A DNA stretch of 64,000 nt from Myxocyprinus asiaticus (taxonomy: Eukaryota; Chordata; Actinopteri; Cypriniformes; Catostomidae), in contig NC_059349.1 of the NCBI RefSeq assembly GCF_019703515.2, positions 24,772,744 to 24,836,743 of the forward strand, given 5' to 3'. Position 1 is the stretch's first letter, and each line of letters begins with the position of its first letter. Of this stretch, positions 11,923 through 22,342 are shown piece after piece. Under the pieces are notes generated by a model. It did no database searches. It was not told the origin of the DNA and saw nothing but the letters and a program-made list of their open reading frames with translations. Both the position numbers and the translations under genes were made by a program.

Positions 11923-12875
11923 TTTATTATATATATTTTTTTTGTTTATTCATTATTGTTATTATTATTTTATTCTCTGTATAAGTGTGTACTTAGGTAA
12001 GACCACTGGGATGTTCGTTTGGGGTCGGGTGGGGTTCTTGATTGGGAAGGGGTAGTAGTGGGAGTTAATGTTGATTTATTGTATATATATGATTTGTTTG
12101 TTTTGTTTGCTTTGAAAAAATCAATAAAAATTTTAATCACAAAAAAATACTCACTGTTTCAAAAGTATAGCCACAAGACATAAACAATACATGTGTTAAC
12201 ATGATTTTAGTGTGATAAAATCGCTTACTAACATTTTCTGTGTAAAGTTCTAGCCAATTTTACAACTTTTAGGGCAACAAACCCTGAAAACCCTAAAATG
12301 ACAGTAAAAATTTCAATATAAACAACTTTACAGCTCAAATAATACACAAGTATTAACAGAGGATTTAATGTAAGTGCATTTATAAAACTATGTGCTTCAC
12401 ATTTTTTGCTTTTAAATCCTACAAAAATTGTCCCCATTCACTTCCATTGTAAGTGCCTCACTGTAACCTTGATTTTTGCTTTTTACAGAACAGGAAGGAT
12501 GAGTCAAAATAATTTGTTTGTGGTAATCAACATTATGCCACAGATGTTGTTGATTGAGCTTAAATTGTATTGAACCAGGAATATTTCTTTAATTCAAAAT
12601 AATGTCAATATTTCCTTGTTTATTGATGCACACCCTTTAGCTGTCAAAACACAAATAGTACATAAATAGTATATAGCATAATACATATAGGATATTCTTT
12701 TTGAAATTTGTGTAACCCAAGTAATCAAAGGTAAAATTAACTTAAGTAAAAATCAGTAACAGTAATCTCATTACAAGAGTTTGAAATGTAATGTGCTACA
12801 CTACGTTTTGTACTAAAAAGTAATAAGATTACAGTAATTACTTAAGTAATTAAATTACAACCAACACTGGTCATA

Positions 12876-14126
12876 ATGAGGTAAGTTGCCATATTGAAAC
12901 CTGCCATTAAACAGCCCAGTTTAAAAAAAGAAAAAAAGAAAAAAAAGTAACACAAAACAATTAATGAAACAGCAACAGAATTTAAAAGATAACATATACA
13001 AATATCAGACAATTGCTTTGGCCAACAAATTTTGTAATTCATTCATTCATGACATAAAAAAGTGACAACCTGCCCCAACCTGAAATTGGCATGAAAAATA
13101 ACCTTGTCCTGAAAACATGGTTCAAACCTTCATTTAAAATGTCTTTTGGTAAAAACTGTATATGTATGCTAGTGTGGCTTTATCATATTCACTTTGCTAT
13201 ATTAATAAAATTTCATTCACCCAACCACTATAGGAAAAATAATTATATTGACACTTTTTTATTTGGAGGATTGAAAATTTTATTTTATTTCAGTTTGAGA
13301 GAGAAAACACAGATTTGTGTAATATTACGTTTGGCTGCATTTATAGTTACTGAGACACAGCCCTGGAGACAACTTCACCATGTGACAACCAGCCCTGGTC
13401 TTCCCTACTCATAATACAGAGACACATATTAGATATCTCGATCTTTAAACAGAGTATCTTTCAGCAGAATTAGCAGGATCAGCATTTTAGCATTCAATCA
13501 CTGACAGTCAAAATTTCACCTTGAAATCATGGAATGCCTGTGTGCTGCTGCAGATACAGTATATTATGTAGGGTCCTGTTTTCATAATGACATCTTAATC
13601 CGTTAAAACAGTGTATGCATCTCACCTGCAGGCTGTGGGTGAGGTATCATCACCGCATCAGGCATAATACATCATATCAAACATTCAAATTTATTCTCTC
13701 CTTCCTTCCTTCCTTCTTCTGTTTCTCTTTTTGATACACTCTGTTACATAAAAAAAAAAAAAAAAAATGTATCTAACACCAAATGTAATCATCCCCCACT
13801 GCTCAAACACCCACCCACCCACACATACACACTTGCATGGTGATCTGTCTGTCTTTCAATATATGAATGTCAGAGTGTACATTGAATACATTTGCAGTTT
13901 CATTGCTCAGGGGCCATTCTGCATTCAGAATTTCTTCCCTTTTCCTTCTCTATAAATCTCATCATTATTTAATGCATTTGTTGCCAGCGCATTTTCTCAC
14001 AAATGTGATAAATTTACATCATATTGGTCTAAGCTTGATTTTGGTACCAACACTTGGTAACACATCTAGGTTGATGTTAATTTATTTATATACTATTGTT
14101 CATTGTTAGTTCAGCTTAGTTTATGA
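12876..14126. other. No gene recognised
   Basis: AT-rich DNA. Contains CCTT repeats near 13700, an A run at 13749-13767 and short CA-rich patches. The 107-codon ORF at 13091-13414 shows no family features and is probably chance. Confidence 0.5.
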
Positions 14127-15391
14127 AGGGATTGTTCACCCAAAAATAAAAATTCAATCATTGTTTACTCACCCCTGTGTTGTTTTATGACTTTCTTTCT
14201 TTTTCTAAAAGCAAAGGGAGAAATTGTGAAAAAAGTTGGTGGTCAGTGATGTTATACAATGGCAGTTTATGGTGATCACATCTTCAAGCTTCAAAAGAAT
14301 GCAACAGTATAATTCAGAAGTCTAATATTAAAGTTTTTAGTGAAAATCTTCACTGACCATTGATCTCCTGTGTTCAGTGATGAAAGGGCACGAGAACAAC
14401 AGTTCACTCAGCGCCCTCACGACATTGGGGCGTTCAAGCAAAAATGTTTGTTTATCTAAAAGCAGGTCCTTCACAGCGATAGTGACAACAGGACACAACA
14501 CAGCTGTACAAAAACCAGAGAACAGAACTTTCTAAACATGTCAGAAAAGTTTGTAGTCAAAGAATAGATACATTTCTATGCCCAGCCTTATTTATTTGAA
14601 AGTTTTTGAACTGGTGCCAGTTCACAGCAGACGGAGTTACAGAAAATCCAGAAAATAGAAAACAAGAGATCAATAGAATGTACCTTCGCTCGTCATGGCT
14701 GGTTAGGACAAAAACTCTGATTAACATAGAAATTATACATTTTATCACGTGTTGTTTGCCATCAGGTTAGGACACGTTGGGACTGTGGCTGCCTGTAGTC
14801 TCCTCTATGTTTCTGTTTGATTTCCGAGTACCCCGTTAAAAAAAATAAGGCTGGGCATAGAAATGCATCAATTATTTGACTAGAAACTCTTCAGACATGT
14901 TTAGTAAGTTCTGTTCTCTATTTTGTATGCAGCTGTGTTGTGTTATGTTGTCGCTATCAATGTGGAGGACCTGTTTTTAGATAAACGATACGAGATTTCG
15001 CTTGAACACCCCAATGACGTGAGGGTGCTGCAATGAACTGTTGCTCTCGTGCCCTATCATGAACACGCACAGGAGATCAACGGTCAGTGAAGATTTTCAC
15101 TAAATAATACATTAGATTTTGGTTTGTTTTTCACCAAACCTTATAGTATGCTTTCATAACAATCATGATTCTCATGGAATAATTTATTAGACTTCTGAAT
15201 TATACTTTCTGTCCTTTTGAAGCTTGAAGATGTGATCACCATAAACTGCCATTGTATGACATCACTGAGCACAAATTTTTTTCACAATTTCTCCCTTTGT
15301 ATTAAGAAAAAGAAAGAAAGTCATATAGGGTTATAACAACTCAAGGGTGAGTAAACAATGACTGAATTTTCATTTTAGGTGAACTAATCCT
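14127..15391. mobile_element. Large foldback element related to F1 with ~470-bp inverted arms
   Basis: The left arm (14127-14605) and right arm (about 14845-15391) are extended inverted copies. Shared landmarks include ATGGTGATCACATCTTCAAG with its inverse near 15225, GGTCAGTGAAGATTTTCACT, and GGCTGGGCATAGAAATG near 14850 with its inverse near 14575. The outer ends match the F1 consensus (TTGTTCACCCAAAAAT and its inverse), and the right border carries TTAA (15392-15395). The centre (14610-14840) is unpaired and non-coding. Confidence 0.75.
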
Positions 15392-15395
15392 TTAA

Positions 15396-16135
15396 CTACT
15401 GTTACTGTATACAACTTTTAATGTTAAAAATGCACTAGTATATGTGTAAATTCCCATAAAATAAAAGGAAAATTCTGTCAACATTTACTCAACTTTATGA
15501 TGTTCCAGACCACCACTGACTATCTTTTATGGATCACAAAATTAGATGTTAGACAGAATAACAATATCAGTCACTATTCACTCTCATTAAATGAAAACAA
15601 GATGCAATAAAAAGTTAATAGTGATTGAAACTAACATTCTGCCTAACATCTCCTTTTCTGTTCAAAGGATGAAAAAAGGATGAACATCAATGTCACTTAT
15701 CTTTGCATGTAAAGCAGGGAAATACCGAATACCGAAGACCATGTGTTCTTTCAAACACTACATGTATGTTTGTGCATGTGCGTGTGCGTGTGTGTGTGTT
15801 CAGTGTGTCAGATAAAAATGGACTGTGCCAGGAATGACAGGCTGTCCAGTTCTCTGTTGATATCAACCCTTTCTGACTCCTATGCTTCTGATTTTCACAT
15901 CCGTCACCAAGACAACCAGATTATTTTGAATCTATCAGATCAAATTCAATTTTGCTTTTGATTTTGGATCGGGAAGTCTCTTGCCTGTCATATGGTGTAG
16001 ACTGGAGATACTGCCTGGAGACTTAAGAATATGACAAGGCAGCTATTTTACACTAGAGTGGAAACTTCATTTCTGAGGTCCTCTTTTATTTTCAAAACCT
16101 GAGCTTATTTTAATAAAAACAGAGCTAATGGATTT
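15396..16135. other. No gene; F1-like remnants
   Basis: Segment 15465-15690 contains two opposed F1-like pieces (GATGTTAGACAGAATAAC and its inverse near 15640), a small decayed foldback. A TG microsatellite lies at 15765-15800. Confidence 0.5.
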
Positions 16136-16264
16136 CTTTTTTTGTGATTAACATTTTTTATTGATTCATCTATTAAACAAAGAAAAGCAAAACATATACA
16201 AACAGAATCAATATTTAACCCTCACTATACCCGAGGCCTTAATTACCTTAAGGCCTTAATTACC

Positions 16265-17610
16265 TCGTCAAGCTCCTCCAAAGTTATCTCAGAATCAAGA
16301 GAATTTTTTTGCTCAGTCGTCAGTTTAGGGAGTTCTAATGGTTCCACAAAGTTTCTAATATCTTCATCAATAGATGAAGACGTGGAACTATAAAGGTCAA
16401 AATAGAATTCTTTAAAATAATTATTAATATCAATGGCTGAGGTAAAAATTTCACCACCAGCAGATTTCAGTGAGGTAATGGTAGAAAAAGACTCTCTCTG
16501 CTTTATATATCTAGCCAAAAGCTTCTCTGCTTTGTCCCCCATCTTGCCCTGAACAGCCAAAACTCCACCTTTCGTGACAAAATAGTATTATATCTGTATT
16601 TCAATCGGGTCAATTCTCTGAGGCCATCAGATGACATTCGGCGCTTCAGCTCTGCCTCAGCACTTTTAATATTCCCTTCCAACTCCACGAGTTCTCGTGC
16701 TTTGGACTTTTTGATGAATGAGGCATACTGTATGATCCGACCCCTAAGAACTGCCTTAAGTGTCTCCCAAGCCACGCCCACAGAGGATACTGAGGACCAG
16801 TTGATCTCCATATACACATTGATTTCAGCCTTTAACATTTGTTGGAATTCAGGATTTTGCAAAAGGGATACATTAAAGTGCCAACTATATGATTTCTTCT
16901 TCTCCATATTTGGCAACACCTCTAAACTCACCAGGGCGTGAGACTAAGATGTTTCCAATTGAGCAATCCACAACAAATGAAATGAGGGACTTAGATATAT
17001 TTAAAAAATCTATTCTAGAATAAATCTTATGGACTGATGAAAAAATGTATAGTCCCTACCAGATGGGTTTAAAAGTCTCAGACCAAAATTTTTACACATC
17101 CTGTGAAGTGTCAGTGTTGCTCTAGGGGGCTTACACACTTTTGCTTCACTATGATCAAGGACCGAGTCCATCAAAAGATTAAAGTCTCCTCCCAATATTA
17201 TATCATAAGGGGTGCCAGTGGCTTGCAACTTCCCTTCAAGATCTATAAAAAAGCCCTGATCAACAATGTTAGGTGAGTAAATATTAGTCAAAATCAACCT
17301 TTGCCCCTGAATAATGACTCTTCCTAATGTATCTTTAATCTGTTTTAGACATTTGAACTGTAGATGCTTACTTATCAATGTAATAACTCCCCTGCTCTTA
17401 CTTGAGCCAGCACTAAAGAAAAAATGTCCAACCCATATCTTCCCAAATTTTTCAGCTTCCTGCTGGGAAAGATGCGTTTCTTGAAGAAACACTATATCTA
17501 TTTCTTATGCTTAAGAAAAGAAATAACCTTCCTTCTTTTTATGGGGTACACCAACCCATTCACATTCCACATGGAGAGAGACAATCCACTCATATTAACA
17601 TTTGACATTT
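16265..17610 (-). pseudogene. L1 ORF2: endonuclease and pre-RT linker, RT deleted
   Basis: ORF2 begins near 17607 on the minus strand. The apurinic-type endonuclease is readable at 17492-17010 with the motifs FLQETHL (residues 2-8 of the piece), NIYSPN (about 71-76) and GGDFN (about 100-104), which form part of the Glu/Asp active site. A stop and frame changes follow. The linker region is seen at 16931-16503 (VSSVGVAWETLKAVLRGRI) and 16560-16243 (ARYIKQRESFSTI and ITLEELDEVIKALR, just before where GKAPGPDG and the RT palm would come). The frame then ends at the deletion junction. Confidence 0.8.
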
Positions 17611-18035
17611 TGACATAAATAGATATTAGATAGATTGTGTGTTAAAAATCAAGATTATAAAGACCACATTCCAACATTAGTCTAACACTCAAACCCTGAA
17701 CTTCCCCCTGAACTAAACAAACTGAAAAATGTAAAACATGCGCATTAACCCAACACACGACAGCGCCAACTGGCATCCATCCCTCTACACTCAAACAGTC
17801 CATGTACACCTATGAGAGCCCCCATGCCTATGAGAGCCCCGCGACAACTTTGCCGTCGTATTGCTCAAGTCCAGTGTTTCTATACAAATTTTGTGAGACA
17901 GAAATACATAACAGAAGAAAATCTATAAAAAAAACTCCAACCAATAGGCAGAATAAACACAAAGAACGTGTAGCTTCATCCACATACTGTCCCAAAGGTA
18001 TGTTCCTCCCCAAAACAAGCTCCAGCCTCTAGCGG

Positions 18036-18039
18036 AACC

Positions 18040-18073
<34 letters not shown>
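18036..18073. repeat. (CA)n microsatellite inside the LINE
   Basis: An ACAC run lies in the inter-ORF spacer. Confidence 0.95.
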
Positions 18074-18077
<4 letters not shown>

Positions 18078-18224
18078 ACATTCAGTTTCCTCAGGCAGTC
18101 AAATGATGCAGATGACCTAATCCTTCCAATGTTCTGCAAAAAAAAAAAAACATTCCACAAAACAAACTCCATCCAATAAGAGGCATAAGCACAAAGAACG
18201 AACAGATTCATCCACAACTGTCCC

Positions 18225-18800
18225 GAAGGAGTGTTATTCCACAAAACAAACTCCAGCTGTTAGGTGGAATCAGCACAAAAAGAAACAAAGAAGGCACCCT
18301 TTTTCCTCGGATGGTCAAGTGAATGTTCAGTGAGTCAGGTCCACTTGGCTGCAAAGCGAGCGTCACACAATGACTTACTCATTCCCTTGACTTTATACAG
18401 GACAATGTTTGTTGGGGACAAGTAAATACTTTGCGGCAATCCTTAGCATCTATTCTCAAACTGACCGGGAACTTCAGTGTAAAAGCGACCCTCCGTCGAT
18501 GCAAAAGTTTCTTGAAGGAGTGTTATTCCACAAAACAAACACCAGCCGCTAGGCGGAACCATCACAAAAAGAAACAATAAAGGCGCCAAGCTTCCTCGGA
18601 CAGTCAAGTGAATGTTCAGTGAGTCAGACTCACTTGGGAGCAACATGAGAATCACACCACAGCTTACTCATTCCAATGACTTTATGAAGGACAATGCTTG
18701 CTGGGGACATGTAAATACTTTGCGGCCATCCTTAGTATCTATTCTCAGTTTGGCCAGAAACATCAGTGCAAAAGCAATCTTCCATTGATGTAAGAGTTTC
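18225..18800 (-). repeat. 289-bp tandem duplication covering the ORF1 3' end and inter-ORF spacer
   Basis: The segment starting GAAGGAGTGTTATTCC at 18225 recurs at 18514, and both are followed by matching landmarks (ACAAAACAAAC, CAGTCAAGTGAATGTTCAGT-like, TAAATACTTTGCGGC). The second unit reaches into ORF1, so the first is a degenerate duplicate of the ORF1 C-terminal coding region. Shorter related pieces are at 17990-18030 and 18150-18200. Confidence 0.75.
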
Positions 18801-19496
18801 TTGCATTCCTTGAATCGATCACATTTCTCTCTTGACAAATTCGCAAAGTCTGGGAACAAGAAAATGTTGTGGTTCTTCCAAGAAAGACTTCCTTTACTCC
18901 TCGCCTCGTGCAACACGAGATCTTTATCAGATGATGTCAGAATTTTGGCCAGAATTGATCGGGGCCTGTCTCCCGAACCGGGACTCTGTGAGCTTGCTCG
19001 ATTTCCAGCTTATGGCCTGTTATGTCGAGCAGACTTAGGAAGACCTCGTCTAGGAATTTCACCATATCTCGGCCTTCATGAATTCCAACAATTCGGACGT
19101 TGTTTCTCCGATTACAATTCTCAAGGTCTTCCAAATTTTCCCAGACACACTGCAAATCTGCCTTGGTCGCTAATGGGTTAGCAGCTAATTCCCTCTCCGA
19201 TGACTTCAGGTAATCGGTCCGTTTCTCAACGTCTCCAATTCTTGTAACCAACTCAGAGAATTTCATCTCCATGGCCATAATCAATCGACATATTACAGCA
19301 AGATCCTCCAAGTCCGCTACTACCTTCGTCAATATCACCGACATGCTCGACAGTTGACGCTGAATTTCTCCCACCGCACAGTCCAAATTGAGTCCCTGGT
19401 CTGCGGCCCTGTCAGGGGTATCAGCTTGAGCACATAAGTGTCTTTTAATGTCTCCAGAGCCCGAGGATTTTGAATTCTTTTAGATTTTGTGTTCAT
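18668..19496 (-). pseudogene. L1 ORF1 (RNA-binding chaperone protein), frameshifted
   Basis: A likely native ATG is at 19494-19496 (MNTKSKRIQNPRALET), with a frameshift before the long piece at 19386-18937. That piece has a coiled-coil-like segment (residues ~10-75 of the piece) followed by the RRM-type entry RRNNVRIVGIHEG and the signature LEIEQAHRVP, which matches L1 ORF1p/transposase-22 proteins. A second frameshift leads into 18916-18668, the C-terminal domain (LSWKNHNIFLFPDFANLS to QQALSFIKSLE). ORF1p forms trimers that coat LINE RNA. This copy is broken at two points at least. Confidence 0.8.
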
Positions 19497-19738
19497 AGAA
19501 CAGTTATGAAACAGAATGTATTGAATCTCACCTGTTTATGACACACAAAGTATTAAAAACATCATGGTTACTTTCGTAACCTCCGTTCCCTGATGGAGGG
19601 AACGAGATGTTGTGTCGATGTAGTGACACTAGGGGTCACTCTTGGGAGCCCCAAACACCTCTGCTTTTTTGAAAAAAGGCCAATGGGAATTGGTGAGTGG
19701 AATTTGCATGCCACTCCCCCGGACATACGGGTATAAAA

Positions 19739-19745
19739 GGAGCTG
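19739..19745 (+). promoter_or_regulatory. TATA box in the DIRS 3' terminal repeat
   Basis: TATAAAAGGAGCTGG, in the same context as in the other DIRS copies. It points away from the element's own reading direction, i.e. a possible antisense promoter. Confidence 0.45.
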
Positions 19746-20649
19746 GAATGCAACCACTCATTCAGGTTTTGTGCTGAGGAGCCAAGACCAGGTGTCGGCC
19801 ATTTCAGTGGGTAGTTCAGCGTTGTAGCAAGAGGGACACAACGTCTCGTTCCCTCCATCAGGGAACGGAGGTTACGAAAGTAAATATGACGTTCCCTATC
19901 TGTCACTCACTCAACGTTGTGTCGATGTAGTGACACTAGGGGTCCCTATACAAAACGCCACAACTCTCTGAACTGTGTTACGTGAACTGGAGGTGTGTGA
20001 CAGGCAGACCGCTGTGTGCCTCGTAGCCAGCGCACCAGGCCATCACGTAACCTCCCCCAATGCTCTTATGAGCATCGAATGGTCCTTCAGGAACAAGTCG
20101 ACTGCCCAACAATAGGGACAGTGTCTACGTCGGGGGGTGTCCCTCCCAAGGGGAAGACACTGTGGAGACCACACCCCGCCCAAAAAAGGGGGGGGGGTAT
20201 TTTGAGTGGAATATGTCACATGGTCTTACCGAGTCTTGTCGGAAATATGTCATGTGGAGAGGTCCCATGGTAGGTCCTACCCGAAGGGGGAGGAGTTTCT
20301 ACAAAGCATGGCGACCGGGGGCAGAGGGGCCTCTGCCCAAGGAAGATGCAGTTTACCAACAGGGAAACTATTTTGCGGAAGATATCACATGGGGTCGCCT
20401 TCGGGGAACCAGCACATGTGCAGCACCTACCTCAGTACAGAGCCTCATTAGCGCACATACTGGACCTGTAGCGAGTTTCTCTGCAAAATCAACTGCCAGA
20501 GGGCTAAGGAGGAAAGTCATCCAGGGATCACAGTCTGTGGACACAACTGGGAGTCAAGAGCGCACGTCTTAACCTCTAGGGAGGGGAAAGGTGCTATGCG
20601 CAAGTGGTACACCCAGCCAGCTGTCCTGGAACTTACCTGCTCCTGCCTG

Positions 20650-21546
20650 CCAATACACGGGATGAGACCGGCTCAACCCGGAAATTGTAGAACCTCGCAA
20701 AGATGTTGGGTGCTGCCCAGCCCGCTACTCTGCAGATGTCTGCCAAAGAGGCACCACTGGCCAGGGCCCAGGAAGCCGCCACACTCCTGGTAGAGTGGGC
20801 TCATAACCCCGAAGGGGGTGGCACATCCTGAGCCTGAAATGCCATCACGATGGCGTCAATGACCCAGTGGGTGATCCTCTGTTTGTAGACAGTGCTTCCT
20901 TTCTGCTGTCCACCAAAACAGACAAAGAGCTGCTCGGAGCTTCTAAAGCTCTGCGTGCGATCCAAATAGGTGCGTATTGCTCGCACCGGACACAGCGACG
21001 CCAAGGCTGGGTCTGCCTCCTCCCGGAGCAGCGTTTGCAGGTTCACCACCTGATCCCTAAAAGGGGTCGTGGGAACCTTGGGCACATAGTCCGGTCGGGG
21101 TCTCAGGATCACGTGAGAGTAACCCGGACCGAACTCCAGGCATGATTCACTGACAGAGAACGCCTGCAGGTCCCCTACCCTCTTGATGGAAGTGCAGTCA
21201 GGAGGGCAGTCTTCAAAGAGAGTGCCTTAAGCTCAGCTGACTCCAAGGGCTCAAAGGGAGCTCCCTGTAAACCCCGAAGGACTACAGAGAGGTCCCACGA
21301 GGGGACGAGGCACGGTCTGGAGGGATTCAACCTCCTAGGGCCTCTCAGGAACCTGATGATCAAGTCGTGCTTCCCCAAGTACTTACCATCTACTTCATCA
21401 TGATGAGCTGAAATAGCGGCTACATACACCTTCAAGGTGGAGGGGGACAGCCGCCCCTCCAGCCGCTCCTGCAGGAAGGAAAGCACCGATCTGACTGCGC
21501 ATCTCTGGGGGTCTTCAAATTGGGAAGAACACCACTTAGTGAACAA
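20650..21546 (-). pseudogene. DIRS tyrosine recombinase (copy A), broken
   Basis: The N-terminal SAM-like part reads QRCAVRSVLSFLQERLEGRL, SPSTLKVYVAAISAHHDEVD and VPSWDLSVVLRGLQGAPFEP (21546-21175). The catalytic part is at 21112-20801 (ILRPRPDYVPKVPTTPFRDQ, EEADPALASLCPVRAI, EQLFVCFGGQQKG). The first active-site Arg region is damaged: the frame runs out at TALPSRG where the other copies have TSIKRVGDL. The HxxR/Tyr end lies in a further frame towards 20650. The enzyme family joins a circular cDNA to the target by site-specific recombination. Non-functional here. Confidence 0.85.
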
Positions 21547-21599
21547 ATGCTACTTCAAGGCATACAGGAGCCTCATAGAGGGAGGCCTAGCCTGAGTGA

Positions 21600-21930
21600 T
21601 CGTGCTTGCCCTGGATCAATGGCCAGAACCTCCGCAGGGCGAGCAGTACTGCCAACAACTCTAGACAGTTGATGTGTCAACGCAGCCACGGGCCAGTCCA
21701 GGAGCCGGCGGCTGTGTGCCCATTGCATACATCTTGGAGGCGCCTATTGTAACCACGACGCGCCTGGAGACCTGCCCTAGGGAACCCCTGCCCATAGAAA
21801 TGCAAGGTCGGTCCAAGGACTGAAGAGGCGGCGACAGATCGGCGTGATGGCCACACGATGTGTCCCACGGCACCATGCCCATCTCGGGACTCGAGTCTGA
21901 AGCCAGTGCTGAAGCGGTCTCATATGCATC
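21600..21930 (-). pseudogene. DIRS RNase H / RT tail remnant (copy A)
   Basis: Sequence parallels 36900-37230 of copy C (same CATCTCGGGACTCGAGTCTG, CCTGGATCAATGGCC and GCAGCCACGGGCCAGTCCA-like blocks). The frame is broken; only nucleotide similarity and pieces such as GASKMYAMGTQ (C: DASKTGWGAICNGH) show the identity. Confidence 0.7.
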
Positions 21931-21935
21931 AACCC

Positions 21936-22338
21936 GTAGAATTATATGATAGGTGTGGGTGAGAAACAGATTAATATTGAAGTCTCTTTTTTTACTTTAA
22001 AATCTCCTCTCTGCCCAGTAGATGGTGAAATGCATGAAGAATGCGAATCACGGACTTAAATATTGACCTGTTTCTCACCCACACCTATCATATCTCTTCT
22101 GAAGACATGGATTTAACCACTGAAGTTGTGTAGATTACTTTTATACTGCCTTTATGTGCTTTTTGGACCTTCAAAATTCTGGCTACCATTCACTTGCATT
22201 GTGTGGACCTACAGAGCTGAAATTTTCTTCTAAAAACTTTTGTTTGTGTTCAGCAGAAGAAAAAAAGTCATACGCATCTGAAATGGCATTAGGGTGAGCA
22301 AATGATAAGATAATTTTCATTTTTGGGTGAACTATCCC
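21936..22338. mobile_element. Right half of an F1 foldback element
   Basis: Contains the F1 centre (TGATAGGTGTGGGTGAGAAA and its inverse at about 22065) and the right end (TTTTTGGGTGAACTATCCC) followed by TTAA at 22339-22342. The left outer arm is replaced by DIRS A sequence. Confidence 0.7.
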
Positions 22339-22342
22339 TTAA

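Larger units (their letters stand above)
16136..19496 (-). mobile_element. L1-type LINE, minus strand, with deletion of the reverse transcriptase region
   Basis: Read on the minus strand from 19496: ORF1 (start, coiled coil, RNA-binding and C-terminal regions), an inter-ORF segment with tandem duplication, ORF2 start, endonuclease, the linker before RT, then an abrupt join at about 16250 to the last ~110 bp of the element and its A tail (T run at 16136-16142). The whole RT and C-terminal part is missing. The 3' end is nearly identical to those at 12147 and 53842. Confidence 0.85.
19561..21935 (-). mobile_element. DIRS retrotransposon copy A, 3' portion only
   Basis: AAC at 19558-19560 followed by ATCATGGTTACTTTCGTAAC is the 3' border seen in copies C and D. 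Next come the TATA-bearing repeat, the internal complementary region (19840-19940, GTTCCCTATCTGTCACTCAC) and, on the minus strand, recombinase (21546-20650) and the end of RNase H (21930-21600). The 5' part is lost at a junction near 21935 with half an F1 foldback. The element sits just upstream of the ORF1 start of the minus-strand L1. Confidence 0.85.

Noticed and set aside
14127..15391. A microRNA-like or functional RNA hairpin
   Set aside because: The long inverted arms are explained by the F1-type foldback transposon with matching ends.
20016..20793. Plus-strand ORFs across DIRS copy A
   Set aside because: The coding signal (recombinase) is on the minus strand; these are antisense shadows or 3' non-coding sequence. 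The same applies to plus ORFs over C and D.
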